This document shows, piece after piece, positions 7,178-16,171 of a stretch of 35,250 nt of DNA (position 1 is the first letter of the stretch; the number at the start of each line of letters is the position of its first letter). Origin of the DNA: Pseudodesulfovibrio pelocollis (GTDB lineage Bacteria; Desulfobacterota; Desulfovibrionia; Desulfovibrionales; Desulfovibrionaceae); the NCBI RefSeq assembly GCF_030282845.1, contig NZ_JASTWE010000040.1, forward strand, positions 1 to 35,250. The letters run 5' to 3'. Made by a program: the position numbers and the translations under genes. The notes beneath the pieces are model-generated. The model did not search any database and was not told the DNA's origin. It saw only the letters and a program-made list of their open reading frames with translations.

Positions 7178-8497
7178 ATGGCCAAAAAAAAGACCGCCAA
7201 AGAACCCATCCAAGGCAATGGCTCCGAGAACGGCAACGGCGTAGACAAGCTCTACCTGGCTGAACTCAAGCTCAAGAGCATGCAGGAGCTGACGGACCTC
7301 GCCGTCCAGCTCGAGGTCGAAAACCCGAGCAGCCTGCGCAAGCAGGAACTCATCTTCGAGCTGCTCCAGCAATGTGCCTCCCAGAACGGCCAGATCTACG
7401 GCGACGGCGTTCTCGAGATCCTGCCGGACGGATTCGGCTTCCTGCGCTCGCCCATGTACAGCTACATGCCCGGGCCGGACGACATCTACGTCTCCCCCTC
7501 CCAGATACGCCGATTCGGCCTGCGCAAGGGCGATGTGGTCTCCGGCCAGATCCGCCCACCCAAGGAGGGCGAGCGCTACTTCGCCCTGCTGCGAGTCAGC
7601 GAAATCGGCTTCGAGTCGCCCGAACACTCCAAGAATCTCGTCCTCTTCGACAACCTGACCCCCCTCTACCCCGAATCCATGCTGACCATGGAAAACGGGG
7701 ACAAAAACTACGCCTCCCGCATCATCGACCTGCTGGCCCCCATCGGCAAGGGCCAGCGCGGCATTCTGGTGGCCCCGCCGCGCACCGGCAAGACCATCAT
7801 GCTCCAGACCATCGCCAACTCCATCAATGCCAACCACCCGGACGTGGACCTCATCGTCCTGCTCATCGACGAGCGGCCCGAGGAAGTCACCGACATGCAG
7901 CGCACGGTCAAGGCCGAGGTGGTCAGCTCCACCTTTGACGAACCGCCCACCCGCCATGTGCAGGTGGCCGAGATGGTCATAGAGAAGGCAAAGCGGCTGG
8001 TGGAGCGCAAGCGCGACGTGGTCATCCTGCTCGATTCCATCACCCGGCTCGGCCGTGCCTACAACGCCGTGACCCCATCGTCCGGCCGCGTCCTGTCCGG
8101 CGGCATCGACGCCAACGCCCTGCAACGGCCCAAGCGCTTCTTCGGCGCGGCCCGCAACATCGAGGAGGGCGGCAGCCTGACCATCATCGCCACCGCCCTC
8201 ATCGACACCGGCTCGCGCATGGACGAGGTCATCTTCGAGGAGTTCAAGGGCACCGGCAACATGGAGATATACCTCGACCGCCATCTGGCCGAAAAGCGCG
8301 TCTTCCCGGCCATCGACATCAACCGCTCGGGCACCCGCAAGGAAGAACTGCTCCTTGGCGAGGACGTGCTCAACCGCGTCTGGATCCTGCGCAAGCTCCT
8401 GGCCCCCATGAGCTCCATCGACTCCATGGAATTCCTGCGCGAAAGGATGAAGGGGACCAAGAACAACCAGCAGTTCCTCGACTCCATGAGCAAATAG
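7178..8497 (+). CDS. rho: Transcription termination factor Rho
   Basis: Rho is a hexameric RNA-dependent ATPase that ends transcription of untranslated RNA. The 439-residue protein has a Lys/Asn/Gly-rich N-terminus (1-22), the Rho N-terminal helical domain (about 26-66, [14 protein letters not shown]), the RNA-binding cold-shock-like domain (about 70-145, [16 protein letters not shown]), and the ATPase domain. That domain has Walker [13 protein letters not shown] at 195-206 and Walker [17 protein letters not shown]. It is about 20 residues longer than E. coli Rho, the difference being mainly at the N-terminus. The arginine after PP in the P-loop replaces the lysine of E. coli. The ATG lacks a strong ribosome site. 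A good terminator follows the stop codon. Confidence 0.97.
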   Translation: MAKKKTAKEPIQGNGSENGNGVDKLYLAELKLKSMQELTDLAVQLEVENPSSLRKQELIFELLQQCASQNGQIYGDGVLEILPDGFGFLRSPMYSYMPGPDDIYVSPSQIRRFGLRKGDVVSGQIRPPKEGERYFALLRVSEIGFESPEHSKNLVLFDNLTPLYPESMLTMENGDKNYASRIIDLLAPIGKGQRGILVAPPRTGKTIMLQTIANSINANHPDVDLIVLLIDERPEEVTDMQRTVKAEVVSSTFDEPPTRHVQVAEMVIEKAKRLVERKRDVVILLDSITRLGRAYNAVTPSSGRVLSGGIDANALQRPKRFFGAARNIEEGGSLTIIATALIDTGSRMDEVIFEEFKGTGNMEIYLDRHLAEKRVFPAIDINRSGTRKEELLLGEDVLNRVWILRKLLAPMSSIDSMEFLRERMKGTKNNQQFLDSMSK

Positions 8498-8520
8498 CCC
8501 GGCCGCGCCGAGCACCCGCC

Positions 8521-8564
8521 CAAGACCGCTGCGCGCCGGACCGGTGCGCGCGGTCTTGTCGTTT
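8521..8564 (+). terminator. Intrinsic terminator after rho
   Basis: A two-part stem, 9 bp (CAAGACCGC/GCGGTCTTG) plus 7 bp separated by one bulged T, with a 5-base loop, is followed by TCGTTT. It starts 23 bases after the rho stop codon. Confidence 0.75.
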
Positions 8565-8662
8565 CAGGACATGGCGATATTTTTTGTGCAGCCCGGGGCA
8601 CATGGTTGCCACCGGGGCATAAATGGTTACAATGGGTAAACCCCGGCAACAACGGAGCGACC

Positions 8663-10102
8663 ATGCGTCTTCGCCGCCTCTCCATACTCCCGGCCCTTGT
8701 GGCCGCCCTGGCCCTGGTCCTGGCACCCATGAGCACGGCCCACGCCGGACTGTTGCCCGACGGCAAGCTGACCATCCAGCAGGAAAACGAGATGGGCCGC
8801 AACTTTGACCGCATCGTCCGCGCCCAGATGCCCATGGTGGGCGACACCTATATCACCGACTATGTTGACCAGTTGGTCCGCCGCGTGGTGGAAGCCAAGC
8901 GCCCCATGCCCTTTCGCATCACCAGCGCGGTCATCGCCAACCCGGCCCTCAACGCCTTCGCCATCCCGGGCGGCTATATCTACATCTTCACCGGCCTGAT
9001 CCAGGACGTGACCTCGGAATCTCAGCTGGCCGGGGTCATCGCCCACGAACTGGCGCACGTTTCCCAGCGCCATGTGGCCAGCCGCATCGAGCGCCAGGGC
9101 AAGGTGGCCCTGCTGTCCATGGCCGGGACCCTGGCCGGGGTCTTCCTCGGCGTGGCGGGCAACAACTCGGCCGCCAAGGTGGGGCAGGCCCTGATGGCCG
9201 GCTCCCAGGGGGCTGCCACCGCGGCCATGCTCAACTACTCACAGGAGGACGAGCGCGAGGCAGATCAGGTGGGCCTCAATTCCATGGTCAAGGCGGGATT
9301 CAACCCCAGGGGCATGCCAGAAACCTTCGAGATCATGCTCAAGAACCGCTGGTTCGATTCCGGCGCGCAGATGCCCACCTACCTTTCGACCCACCCGGGC
9401 TTGAGCGAGCGCATCTCCTACCTCACCGACCGCATCAACCGCATGCCCGAGACCTTCACCGAGCGCCAGGACGACAACACCACCCTGGTCAAGGTGCAGA
9501 TGCTGGTGCGCGCCAAGATGTCGCCCGCCACCACAGCCATGGCCTACTGGGACGACAAGAACATCAACACCTACACCCCCATCGACCATGTGGGCCGGGG
9601 CATCGTCCTTGAACGCCTCAAGAACCGCGAGGGAGCGATCCGCTCCTTCGAGCAGGCCCTGCGGCTCGACGGCGAAGACCCCATCGTGGTCCGCGAGGCG
9701 GGCATCTTCTTCTTCAAGGCGGGCGAGTTCGCCAGGGCCACCCCCTACCTCCAGAAGGCCGCCATCAAGAATCCGCGCGACGCCCTGGCCCTCTTCTACA
9801 TGGCCCGCCTCCAGGCCGAGAGCAGGCAGTATGCCCAGGCCGCGGACAACATGCGCCGGGTGCTTGCCATGGTGCCCGAGGATTCCGAGGTCTACCACCA
9901 CCTGGGCATGATTCTCGGCGAGTCCGGCGACACCTTTGGCGGCAACCTCAACCTCGCCTACGCTTCCATCTATTCGAACAACATACGCAAGGCGCGCTTC
10001 CACGCCCAGCAGGCGGGCGAAAGCGCCCAGACCGACGCCCAGCGCGAGGAGCTCAAGACCCTGCACGCCACCATGGCCGAGCGCGAAAAGGGGCCGATGT
10101 AG
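8663..10102 (+). CDS. M48 family metalloprotease with TPR domain (BepA-like)
   Basis: The 479-residue protein is a predicted periplasmic zinc protease resembling BepA/YfgC, which works in outer-membrane protein quality control. A signal peptide covers about 1-28 (LALVLAPMSTAHA). The zinc motif HELAH is at 128-132, followed by EDEREAD at 195-201, which supplies the third ligand, and by STHPGLSERI at 242-251, as in the M48 family. The C-terminal part (about 315-450) has TPR-like helices (GIVLERLKNREGAIRSFEQAL and ALALFYMARLQAESRQYAQA regions). The start was chosen at the ATG behind GGAG; an upstream in-frame ATG at 8606 would precede the signal peptide by 19 residues. It sits between rho and ribF without an obvious operon link. 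Confidence 0.92.
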   Translation: MRLRRLSILPALVAALALVLAPMSTAHAGLLPDGKLTIQQENEMGRNFDRIVRAQMPMVGDTYITDYVDQLVRRVVEAKRPMPFRITSAVIANPALNAFAIPGGYIYIFTGLIQDVTSESQLAGVIAHELAHVSQRHVASRIERQGKVALLSMAGTLAGVFLGVAGNNSAAKVGQALMAGSQGAATAAMLNYSQEDEREADQVGLNSMVKAGFNPRGMPETFEIMLKNRWFDSGAQMPTYLSTHPGLSERISYLTDRINRMPETFTERQDDNTTLVKVQMLVRAKMSPATTAMAYWDDKNINTYTPIDHVGRGIVLERLKNREGAIRSFEQALRLDGEDPIVVREAGIFFFKAGEFARATPYLQKAAIKNPRDALALFYMARLQAESRQYAQAADNMRRVLAMVPEDSEVYHHLGMILGESGDTFGGNLNLAYASIYSNNIRKARFHAQQAGESAQTDAQREELKTLHATMAEREKGPM

Positions 10103-10167
10103 GCGCGCCTTGAACCTTGCGCCGATTTGGCGTAGGTTCCCCTCCTTCATCCCGAAGCACCAAAACA

Positions 10168-11160
10168 ATGATCATCGTAAGAGACATAGAAGAAATACGC
10201 GGCGCTGTCGCCGGAGCCTGCGTGACCATCGGCAACTTCGACGGCGTGCACAAGGGCCACCAGCGGCTCATCGAACTGGCCTGCTCGCGGGCCAAGGCCC
10301 AGGGGCTGGTCAGCGCGGTGGTCACCTTCGACCCCCATCCCCTCAAGGTGCTCGGCAAGGGCACGCCCCCGCCCTTCATCACCCTGACCGAGCAAAAACT
10401 CGAACTCATCTCCCAGCACGGTCCCCAGGTCTGCCTGCTCCTCGAATTCTCTCTTGCCATGGCCCGGCTCACGCCCGAGGAGTTCATCCGCACCTACCTG
10501 CTCGACGGCCTGTGCATGCAGGAGCTGATCATCGGCTACGACTACCACATGGGCAAGGGCCGCTCCGGCAATTTCGAGACCCTGGCCGAGCTTGGCGCGC
10601 TCCACGGCTTCACCGTGGACCGGCTCGACCCGGTCACCATCGACGGCGCGGTGGTCAGTTCCACCCGCATCCGCGATCTGGTCCAGTCCGGCCGGGTCTG
10701 GGAGGCGCGCCCACTGCTGGGCCGGTTCTATCAGGTCAAGGGGCAAGTGGTGCACGGCATGAAGCGCGGCGGCAGGCTGCTCGGCTTTCCCACCGCCAAC
10801 CTCAAGCTGGTGGACGAGCTGTTCCCCATGCCCGGTGTCTACGCCATCTGGGTCGAGGTGGCGGGCGAGGTGCGCATGGGGGTGGCCAACATCGGCATCA
10901 ACCCCACCTTCGGCAACAACGCCCTCTCGGTGGAGGCCCACATCCTCGATTTTTGCGGCGATCTCTACGGCGCGGACATCCGCGTCCATTTCGTCCAGCG
11001 CATCCGCGACGAGCGCAAATTCTCGGGCATCGATGAACTGAAGGAACGCATCGCCAGGGATGTCGAGCTGGGCCGGTGCATCCTGGCCCAGCCCGAGGCG
11101 GAAATCCGCCTGACCAGACCATTCCTCGAACCCGGCACCATCCCGGGCCGCTCCGCATAG
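10168..11160 (+). CDS. ribF: Bifunctional riboflavin kinase / FAD synthetase
   Basis: RibF phosphorylates riboflavin to FMN and adenylates FMN to FAD. The 330 residues contain the FAD synthetase domain first, with GNFDGVHKGHQ at 22-32, FDPHPLKVL, and SSTRIR at 164-169. The riboflavin kinase domain follows from about 185, with KRGGRLLGFPTANL at 199-212 and NIGINPTFGNN. Length matches the family. The ATG at 10168 starts just before the conserved beta-strand; an upstream in-frame ATG at 10117 gives 17 residues without family character. Ribosome site is weak. The ClC gene starts 2 bases after the stop codon, so the two are probably translated from one message. The window encodes several flavoproteins, so a supply link is natural but general. 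Confidence 0.96.
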   Translation: MIIVRDIEEIRGAVAGACVTIGNFDGVHKGHQRLIELACSRAKAQGLVSAVVTFDPHPLKVLGKGTPPPFITLTEQKLELISQHGPQVCLLLEFSLAMARLTPEEFIRTYLLDGLCMQELIIGYDYHMGKGRSGNFETLAELGALHGFTVDRLDPVTIDGAVVSSTRIRDLVQSGRVWEARPLLGRFYQVKGQVVHGMKRGGRLLGFPTANLKLVDELFPMPGVYAIWVEVAGEVRMGVANIGINPTFGNNALSVEAHILDFCGDLYGADIRVHFVQRIRDERKFSGIDELKERIARDVELGRCILAQPEAEIRLTRPFLEPGTIPGRSA

Positions 11161-11162
11161 CC

Positions 11163-13061
11163 ATGTCGCTCTTCAGAAAATTCATCAACTACTGGCTCGC
11201 CTTCGTCAAATCCTACCGGACAGTCACCTCGTTCCGCTGGCTGGTCATCGGTGTGCTGGCGGGCTGCCTGTCCGGACTGGTAGCCGTGGCTTTTTTCCTG
11301 CTGGTGGAGGCGGGCACCTATTTCGTACAGCACTATCTGGCGGGCATCGTCTCGCCCGAGCCAGCGGGCGAGGGCATCTTCCACGGCCCGGTGGGAGCCT
11401 TCCGCCCCTGGGTCATTCCGGTCTTCACCACCGGCACGGCCCTGCTCACGGGCTGGCTGGTCAGCCGTTTCATCCCCGAGACCATAGAGGGCGGCACCGA
11501 CGGCACCGACGCCACCATCAACGCCTTCCACAACCAGGGCGGCATCATCCGGGCCAGGGTGGCCATCATCCGGGGCATCTGCTCGGTGCTGACCATCGCC
11601 TCGGGCGGCAGCGCGGGCCGCGAAGGCCCCATCACCCAGATGGGCGCGGGCGCGGGCGCATGGCTGGCCAAGATGTTCGACCTCTCGGCCAAGGAGCGGC
11701 GCATCCTCCTGCTGGCGGGCGCGGCCGGGGGGCTGGGTGCCATCTTCCGCGCTCCCCTTGGCGGCGCCCTCACCGCCGTGGAGGTCATCTATCGCGAGGA
11801 TTTCGAGGCCGAGGCCATCCTGCCTGCGGTCATGAGTTCGGTGGTTTCCTACTCCATCTTCACCTTCTTCTACGGCACTGACCCCATCTTCGGCATCCCG
11901 CGCTTCACCTTCCACGATCCGCGCGAGCTTCTCTTCTACGCCCTGCTCGCCCTGGTCTGCGCGGCTGCCGGGTGGATGTATGTGCGCACCTTCTACTTCA
12001 TGAAATACCACATCTTCTTCCCGCTGCGGGAGAAGGTGGGGCTGATCTGGTCCATGGGCATCGGCGGGCTGGCCATGGGGCTCATCGGCATCCTCTACCC
12101 CTACACGGCCACCGACGGATTGATCACCGGCGGAGTGCTCTCGGGTGGCTACGGCTGGCTCGAACTTGCCATCCTCGGCCAGATTCCGGCCCTTGGCATG
12201 TGCTACCTCATCGTGGGCAAGACCGTGGCCACCTCGGTCACCATCGGCTCGGGCATGTCCGGCGGCATGTTCGCGCCCGCGCTCTTCGTGGGCGGCATGT
12301 CCGGCGGTCTGGTGGGCAAGTTCGGCCACGCATGGTTCCCGGACATCGTCACCCAGCCCGGCGCGTACATCCTCGTGGGCATGGCCGCCTTCTTCGCAGG
12401 CGTTGCCAGCGCGCCCATAGGCCCGCTGATCATGGTCACGGAGCTGACCCAGGGCTACGGCCTGCTCGCGCCGCTGATGCTCGCCTCGGCCCTGTGCCTG
12501 GTGCTGTGCCGCAATGTCTCGCTCTACGAGCATCAGGTGGACAACAAGTTCAGCTCCCCGGCCCACGCCGAGGACGCCACCATCAACATCCTCGAACAGA
12601 TGCACGTGGCCGACTTCTACAACCCCGGCGAGGTGGTGGTGCTCCAGGAATCCACCACCCTCAAGGAACTGACCGACGTCATCGCCAACTCAAGCCAGCT
12701 CTATTTCCCGGTCAAGCAGGCCGACGGCACCTATGTGGGCATGGTCTCCATCCAGAACGTGAGCAACTGGATGTTCGACGACGGCCTGCACACCCTGGTG
12801 GTGGTGCGCGATCTCATGTCCCGGCCCGTCTACGTGCGGCCGGACTATGACCTCTATCAGGCCCTGCTGCGCTTCGTGAACACCGACTACGGCCAGATTC
12901 CCGTGGTCGCCCAGACCGACACCAACGAGATCATCGGCCTGATCAACCGCGACGACGTGTTCCAGGCCTATGCAGAGGCCATCGCCACGGTCAAGGGCAC
13001 GGCCGAGGGCACCGCCGATGGAGGCGCGCCCCCCACCAGCACCAGCCCCGACCGGCGCTGA
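11163..13061 (+). CDS. ClC-type chloride channel/transporter with CBS pair
   Basis: This 632-residue membrane protein has the ClC core (about 20-455) with many hydrophobic segments, then a cytoplasmic CBS pair (about 479-610) that may bind nucleotides. Seen motifs: GREGP at 152-156 with the gating Glu154, GGMFAP at 367-372 (the GxFxP loop), and a chloride-coordinating Tyr in SLYEHQ at about 455. The residue matching E. coli Glu203, the internal proton site, is Val208 in AVEVIYRE, as in ClC channels. The GSGIP loop is replaced by EGGTDGTDAT near 109-118. Both changes suggest passive chloride conduction or an unusual coupling, but this is inference. The start codon lies 2 bases after the ribF stop, with no ribosome site of its own, which suggests coupling. 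A terminator-like hairpin follows. Confidence 0.93.
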   Translation: MSLFRKFINYWLAFVKSYRTVTSFRWLVIGVLAGCLSGLVAVAFFLLVEAGTYFVQHYLAGIVSPEPAGEGIFHGPVGAFRPWVIPVFTTGTALLTGWLVSRFIPETIEGGTDGTDATINAFHNQGGIIRARVAIIRGICSVLTIASGGSAGREGPITQMGAGAGAWLAKMFDLSAKERRILLLAGAAGGLGAIFRAPLGGALTAVEVIYREDFEAEAILPAVMSSVVSYSIFTFFYGTDPIFGIPRFTFHDPRELLFYALLALVCAAAGWMYVRTFYFMKYHIFFPLREKVGLIWSMGIGGLAMGLIGILYPYTATDGLITGGVLSGGYGWLELAILGQIPALGMCYLIVGKTVATSVTIGSGMSGGMFAPALFVGGMSGGLVGKFGHAWFPDIVTQPGAYILVGMAAFFAGVASAPIGPLIMVTELTQGYGLLAPLMLASALCLVLCRNVSLYEHQVDNKFSSPAHAEDATINILEQMHVADFYNPGEVVVLQESTTLKELTDVIANSSQLYFPVKQADGTYVGMVSIQNVSNWMFDDGLHTLVVVRDLMSRPVYVRPDYDLYQALLRFVNTDYGQIPVVAQTDTNEIIGLINRDDVFQAYAEAIATVKGTAEGTADGGAPPTSTSPDRR

Positions 13062-13081
13062 CCCTGCCTCATGAACGCGCA

Positions 13082-13120
13082 GAAGCCCCCCGACACAGTG
13101 ACGTGCCGGGGGGCTTCTTC
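13082..13120 (+). terminator. Hairpin after the ClC gene
   Basis: A perfect 11-bp stem GAAGCCCCCCG/CGGGGGGCTTC with a 14-base loop is followed by TTCGTG. The T-tail is weak, but the place, 20 bases past the stop, fits a terminator. Confidence 0.65.
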
Positions 13121-13230
13121 GTGCCATGCGCTCAATGAAAAAACCAGCCATCAAGAAATTGCTCCAACATCGAAAGCGTTGACCGCAACAGCGTTGCTTT
13201 GCGTGTCAAACTTGGGCTATCTGAAACCAC

Positions 13231-14043
13231 ATGAAGCAAAGCGCACAGTACCTCAATTTCGTCAGACTCGTCCTCCTTGCGCTGATCGTCGTCGGACAGC
13301 TCGGTTGCAAGGCCAACAAGACCTTCGAAACGCTCCAATCCGACCCAGCTTGGAGGCAGGTCATAGTCGATGCTCCGCTTCCCGCAGTGGGCTGGGTGCG
13401 CGGTCAGGCCGACACGGTCCATATCTACATAGAGGGCGACGGGGTGGCCTACGCCAGCCGACACCGGCCATCCCTGGACCCCACTCCGCGAACGCCCACA
13501 GGCCTGTTGCTGGCGCGCGAGGACAATGCCTTGGCAGTGGCCTACCTTGGCCGTCCCTGCCAATATGTGACGGGCGAGGCCTGCCTGCCCGTCCACTGGA
13601 CCACCGGGCGGTTCTCCGAGGCCGTGCTTGAGGCGCAGAAACGGCTTGTGGACGAAGCCAAGGGGCTGGCCGGGGCAAAGCGCGTCGTCTTTTTCGGCTA
13701 TTCCGGCGGCGGGGCCGTGGCTGCGTTGCTTGCGGCACGGCGGACGGACGTGGACCTGCTTGTCACCATCTGCGGCAATCTCGACCATGCGGCATGGACC
13801 CGATTGCACGGCGTCACGCCGCTGGCTGAGTCGCTGAACCCGATCTCTGTCGCCGATCGGCTATCAAATATTCGCCAGGTCCACTATGTGGGGAGCGCGG
13901 ATACGGTTGTCCCACCCAGTGTTGTTCAGTCTTTTGTCGATCAGCTGCGGCCAGATGCGCCGGTATCCGTGGTCATTGTCGAAGGCCTGGGGCATGGCGG
14001 CGAGGATTGGGCAAAGACATGGCGGGAACGGAGCTTACCTTGA
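13231..14043 (+). CDS. Probable alpha/beta hydrolase, possible lipoprotein
   Basis: The 270-residue protein has an N-terminal hydrophobic segment (11-22) ending in GQLGC with Cys26. This could be a lipobox, though Gln at position -3 is unusual. The rest reads as an alpha/beta hydrolase: nucleophile Ser158 in GYSGGGA, a likely acid Asp224 in GSADTVVP, and His255 in GLGHGGED. Substrate is unknown; an esterase or lipase role is only a family-level guess. No ribosome site is visible before the ATG. The gene and the autotransporter after it form an accessory patch between housekeeping genes. Whether the two act together cannot be told. Confidence 0.7.
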   Translation: MKQSAQYLNFVRLVLLALIVVGQLGCKANKTFETLQSDPAWRQVIVDAPLPAVGWVRGQADTVHIYIEGDGVAYASRHRPSLDPTPRTPTGLLLAREDNALAVAYLGRPCQYVTGEACLPVHWTTGRFSEAVLEAQKRLVDEAKGLAGAKRVVFFGYSGGGAVAALLAARRTDVDLLVTICGNLDHAAWTRLHGVTPLAESLNPISVADRLSNIRQVHYVGSADTVVPPSVVQSFVDQLRPDAPVSVVIVEGLGHGGEDWAKTWRERSLP

Positions 14044-14083
14044 GGAAAGTAAGAAGATTGTAAGAATGTTCTGACATCCTATG

Positions 14084-14113
14084 TTGACATTTATCGGGGG
14101 GGGGGGGTACAGG
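14084..14113 (+). promoter_or_regulatory. Candidate autotransporter promoter with a G-tract in the spacer
   Basis: A perfect TTGACA lies at 14084-14089. Eighteen bases later is TACAGG (3 of 6), and 30 bases later TATATT (14120-14125, 5 of 6). Twelve consecutive G occupy most of the spacer. A change in tract length would change the -35/-10 distance, a known way to phase-vary surface proteins in other bacteria. The promoter itself is unproven, because the nearer -10 is poor and the better one is too far away. Confidence 0.4.
14096..14107. repeat. Homopolymer of 12 G upstream of the autotransporter
   Basis: Twelve G in a row end 45 bases before the chosen start codon. It is the longest single-base run I noticed in the window. 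Confidence 0.95.
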
Positions 14114-14152
14114 AATCATTATATTTCTCAACAGACTCGCAAGGATGCTCAC

Positions 14153-16075
14153 ATGACTGCTTCTGTGCCTGCTGTTCGCTTAGGGAAAATCGCTGTTGCC
14201 TGTTTGATGTCAGCCCTCCTGGCCACTGTTTGCTGTGCTCCCGTTGCGCTTGCTACCGATTTTGAAGGCCTGGGAGACCTTGCTGGAGGGGGATTTGACT
14301 CTATGGCTTTTGGCGTGAGTTCAGACGGCTCAACAGTCGTAGGAAGAGGTATTTCGACGTCTGGAACTGAAGCTTTCCGATGGACGGCTGGAGGAATGGT
14401 CGGATTGGGAGACCTGGATGGAGGCGGATTCGAATCTATGGCCAACGGCGTGAGTTCAGACGGCTCTGTTGTGGTTGGATATGGCACCACTGCATCTGGA
14501 TTTGAGGCTTTCCGATGGACGGCTGGAGGAATGGTCGGATTGGGAGACCTGGATGGAGGCGGATTCGGATCTATGGCTTTTGGCGTGAGTTCAGACGGCT
14601 CTGTTGTGGTTGGATATGGCACCTCGGCGTCAGGACAGGAGGCTTTCCGGTGGACACAGGCCGGGGGAATGATCGGATTGGGAGACCTGGATGGCGGGGA
14701 TTTTTCTTCCTTTGCCTACGGCGTGAGTTCAGACGGCTCGGTTGTCGTCGGCCATGGCACCTCGGCGTCAGGACAGGAGGCTTTCCGGTGGACACAGGCC
14801 GGGGGAATGATCGGATTGGGAGACCTGGATGGCGGGACGTTTTGGTCTCGGGCCTATGACGTGAGTTCAGACGGCTCTGTTGTCGTCGGCTATGGCAACT
14901 CGGCGTCAGGAGCCGAGGCTTTTCGATGGACGGAAAGCACAGGAATGCAGTCACTCAATGATATCCTGACTTCCAACGGGGTAGACTTGACAGGATGGAC
15001 GCTGACTCAAGCAACTGGCGTTTCCGGAGACGGCAGGACCATCGTAGGAACCGGCACAAGCCCCAACGGAACTGAAGCCTTCATAGCCCGCAACACTGGC
15101 GTCATCACCACGGCGGCCCTCAACAACTCCCTGGCCTCCATGGGGCAAGTCGGCACCACTGCCTCCTCCATGAGCCAAATCAGCACATCCGCCATGATGG
15201 ACGCCTCCCATGGTGCTGTCCAGAACACGAGCGAGGGGCTGTCAAGCGGCGACGAAATGAACGGCAGAACCCAGCTCTGGGTTGTCGGCACCGTCATCAG
15301 CGACAGTTCCCTGTCTGGCGACGATTTCGGCGGCGAGGGCGGCGTTGGCCTGACCCGCTACCTTGCCAACGGCCTGAGCGTCGGCGGCGGTGTTTTTTCC
15401 GGCAAGCGGTCCATTGACACTTCGCATGGCGGCAACCAGAAAACGACCTTGATCGGCCCCGGCGTCTTCGTGGCCTATGCGCCCGAGGCATATGGCCTCC
15501 GCCTTGAGGGCGGCGGCACTTGGCATTACATCGACATGGACCTGAAGCGGGGGTACCAGAACGCAGGCGGTTCCGCGCAATCCAGCGGCAGCACCCAGGC
15601 CCAGGCTTTCGGCCTGTATGGCCGCGTTGGGTGGGCCTTCCCCGTTGCCAGCCGCGTCGCGCTCCAGCCCTTTGCCCAGTACAACTGGCAGCGGGTGAAG
15701 ATCGACGGCTACACCGAATCCGGCGGCCCCTTCCCGGCCCGGTTCGACTCCAGGACCGACACCAGCAACCGCGCCCGCCTCGGCCTTGAGGCCCAATACG
15801 CCTGCAATGAATCCCTGAACCTCTGGACCTGGGCCGCATGGTCCCATCGTTTCGAGAGCAAGGGAGCCTCCATGGGCGGCCAGTTGACAGGCCTCTACGC
15901 CTTCAACTACGGCGGGGGTGCCGTAGACCAGAACTGGGGCGATGCCGGAGTCGGCGCCAAGTGGCGGCCCTACGAAGGCTTCGAGACCTTTTCCCGGCTT
16001 TCTTTCGGCATAGATAGCCAGCACAACGCCGAGCCGGACATTGCCCTGACCATCGGTCTGGGCTGGGACATCTAG
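14153..16075 (+). CDS. Autotransporter with HAF-repeat passenger
   Basis: The 640-residue protein is a predicted outer-membrane autotransporter. A signal peptide (about 1-35, ending APVALA) leads into five near-identical 45-46-residue repeats starting at Gly39, 84, 129, 175 and 221, plus a degenerate sixth from about 267. Each reads roughly GLGDLxGG...GVSSDGSVVVG...EAFRW, the extracellular HAF repeat pattern. A Ser/Ala/Met-rich linker (about 318-370) precedes an autotransporter beta-barrel (about 373-640) ending in LTIGLGWDI, a terminal strand suited to BAM recognition. The start was taken at the ATG behind AAGGA. An in-frame ATG at 14081 would run through the G-tract and add 24 residues, but lacks a ribosome site. 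The passenger's function is unknown; surface adhesion is a guess. Confidence 0.88.
   Translation: MTASVPAVRLGKIAVACLMSALLATVCCAPVALATDFEGLGDLAGGGFDSMAFGVSSDGSTVVGRGISTSGTEAFRWTAGGMVGLGDLDGGGFESMANGVSSDGSVVVGYGTTASGFEAFRWTAGGMVGLGDLDGGGFGSMAFGVSSDGSVVVGYGTSASGQEAFRWTQAGGMIGLGDLDGGDFSSFAYGVSSDGSVVVGHGTSASGQEAFRWTQAGGMIGLGDLDGGTFWSRAYDVSSDGSVVVGYGNSASGAEAFRWTESTGMQSLNDILTSNGVDLTGWTLTQATGVSGDGRTIVGTGTSPNGTEAFIARNTGVITTAALNNSLASMGQVGTTASSMSQISTSAMMDASHGAVQNTSEGLSSGDEMNGRTQLWVVGTVISDSSLSGDDFGGEGGVGLTRYLANGLSVGGGVFSGKRSIDTSHGGNQKTTLIGPGVFVAYAPEAYGLRLEGGGTWHYIDMDLKRGYQNAGGSAQSSGSTQAQAFGLYGRVGWAFPVASRVALQPFAQYNWQRVKIDGYTESGGPFPARFDSRTDTSNRARLGLEAQYACNESLNLWTWAAWSHRFESKGASMGGQLTGLYAFNYGGGAVDQNWGDAGVGAKWRPYEGFETFSRLSFGIDSQHNAEPDIALTIGLGWDI
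14267..14950 (+). repeat. Five tandem in-frame HAF repeats
   Basis: Five copies of 135 or 138 bases encode the passenger repeats. They share blocks such as GGCGTGAGTTCAGACGGCTC. Copies three to five are the most alike. Confidence 0.9.
14616..14836 (+). repeat. Exact 83-bp direct repeat within the passenger
   Basis: Bases 14616-14698 and 14754-14836 are identical, offset by 138 bases (46 codons). Recombination between them would delete or add exactly one repeat in frame. Confidence 0.93.
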
Positions 16076-16098
16076 CACACTTGTAATACGACGAAACG

Positions 16099-16131
16099 GA
16101 AGGGCGGCCAGATCACTGGTCGCCCTTCTTT
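16099..16131. terminator. Bidirectional terminator between autotransporter and ureohydrolase
   Basis: A 13-bp stem (one G.T pair) with an ATCA loop is followed by TTT on the plus strand and by CGTTTCG on the minus strand. It lies between two convergent genes. Confidence 0.75.
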
Positions 16132-16171
16132 CCTGTAAGCCACTGTAATAGAACTGACGGCATCGATCAGG

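Noticed and set aside
14081-14152. An earlier autotransporter start at 14081 reading through the G-tract
   Set aside because: It lacks a ribosome site and would put 24 residues before the signal peptide. It is kept only as an alternative route for phase variation at the translation level.
14267-14950. Regular repeats that might suggest a CRISPR-like array
   Set aside because: The repeats are in-frame coding units of 135-138 bases without variable spacers, and no cas gene is present.
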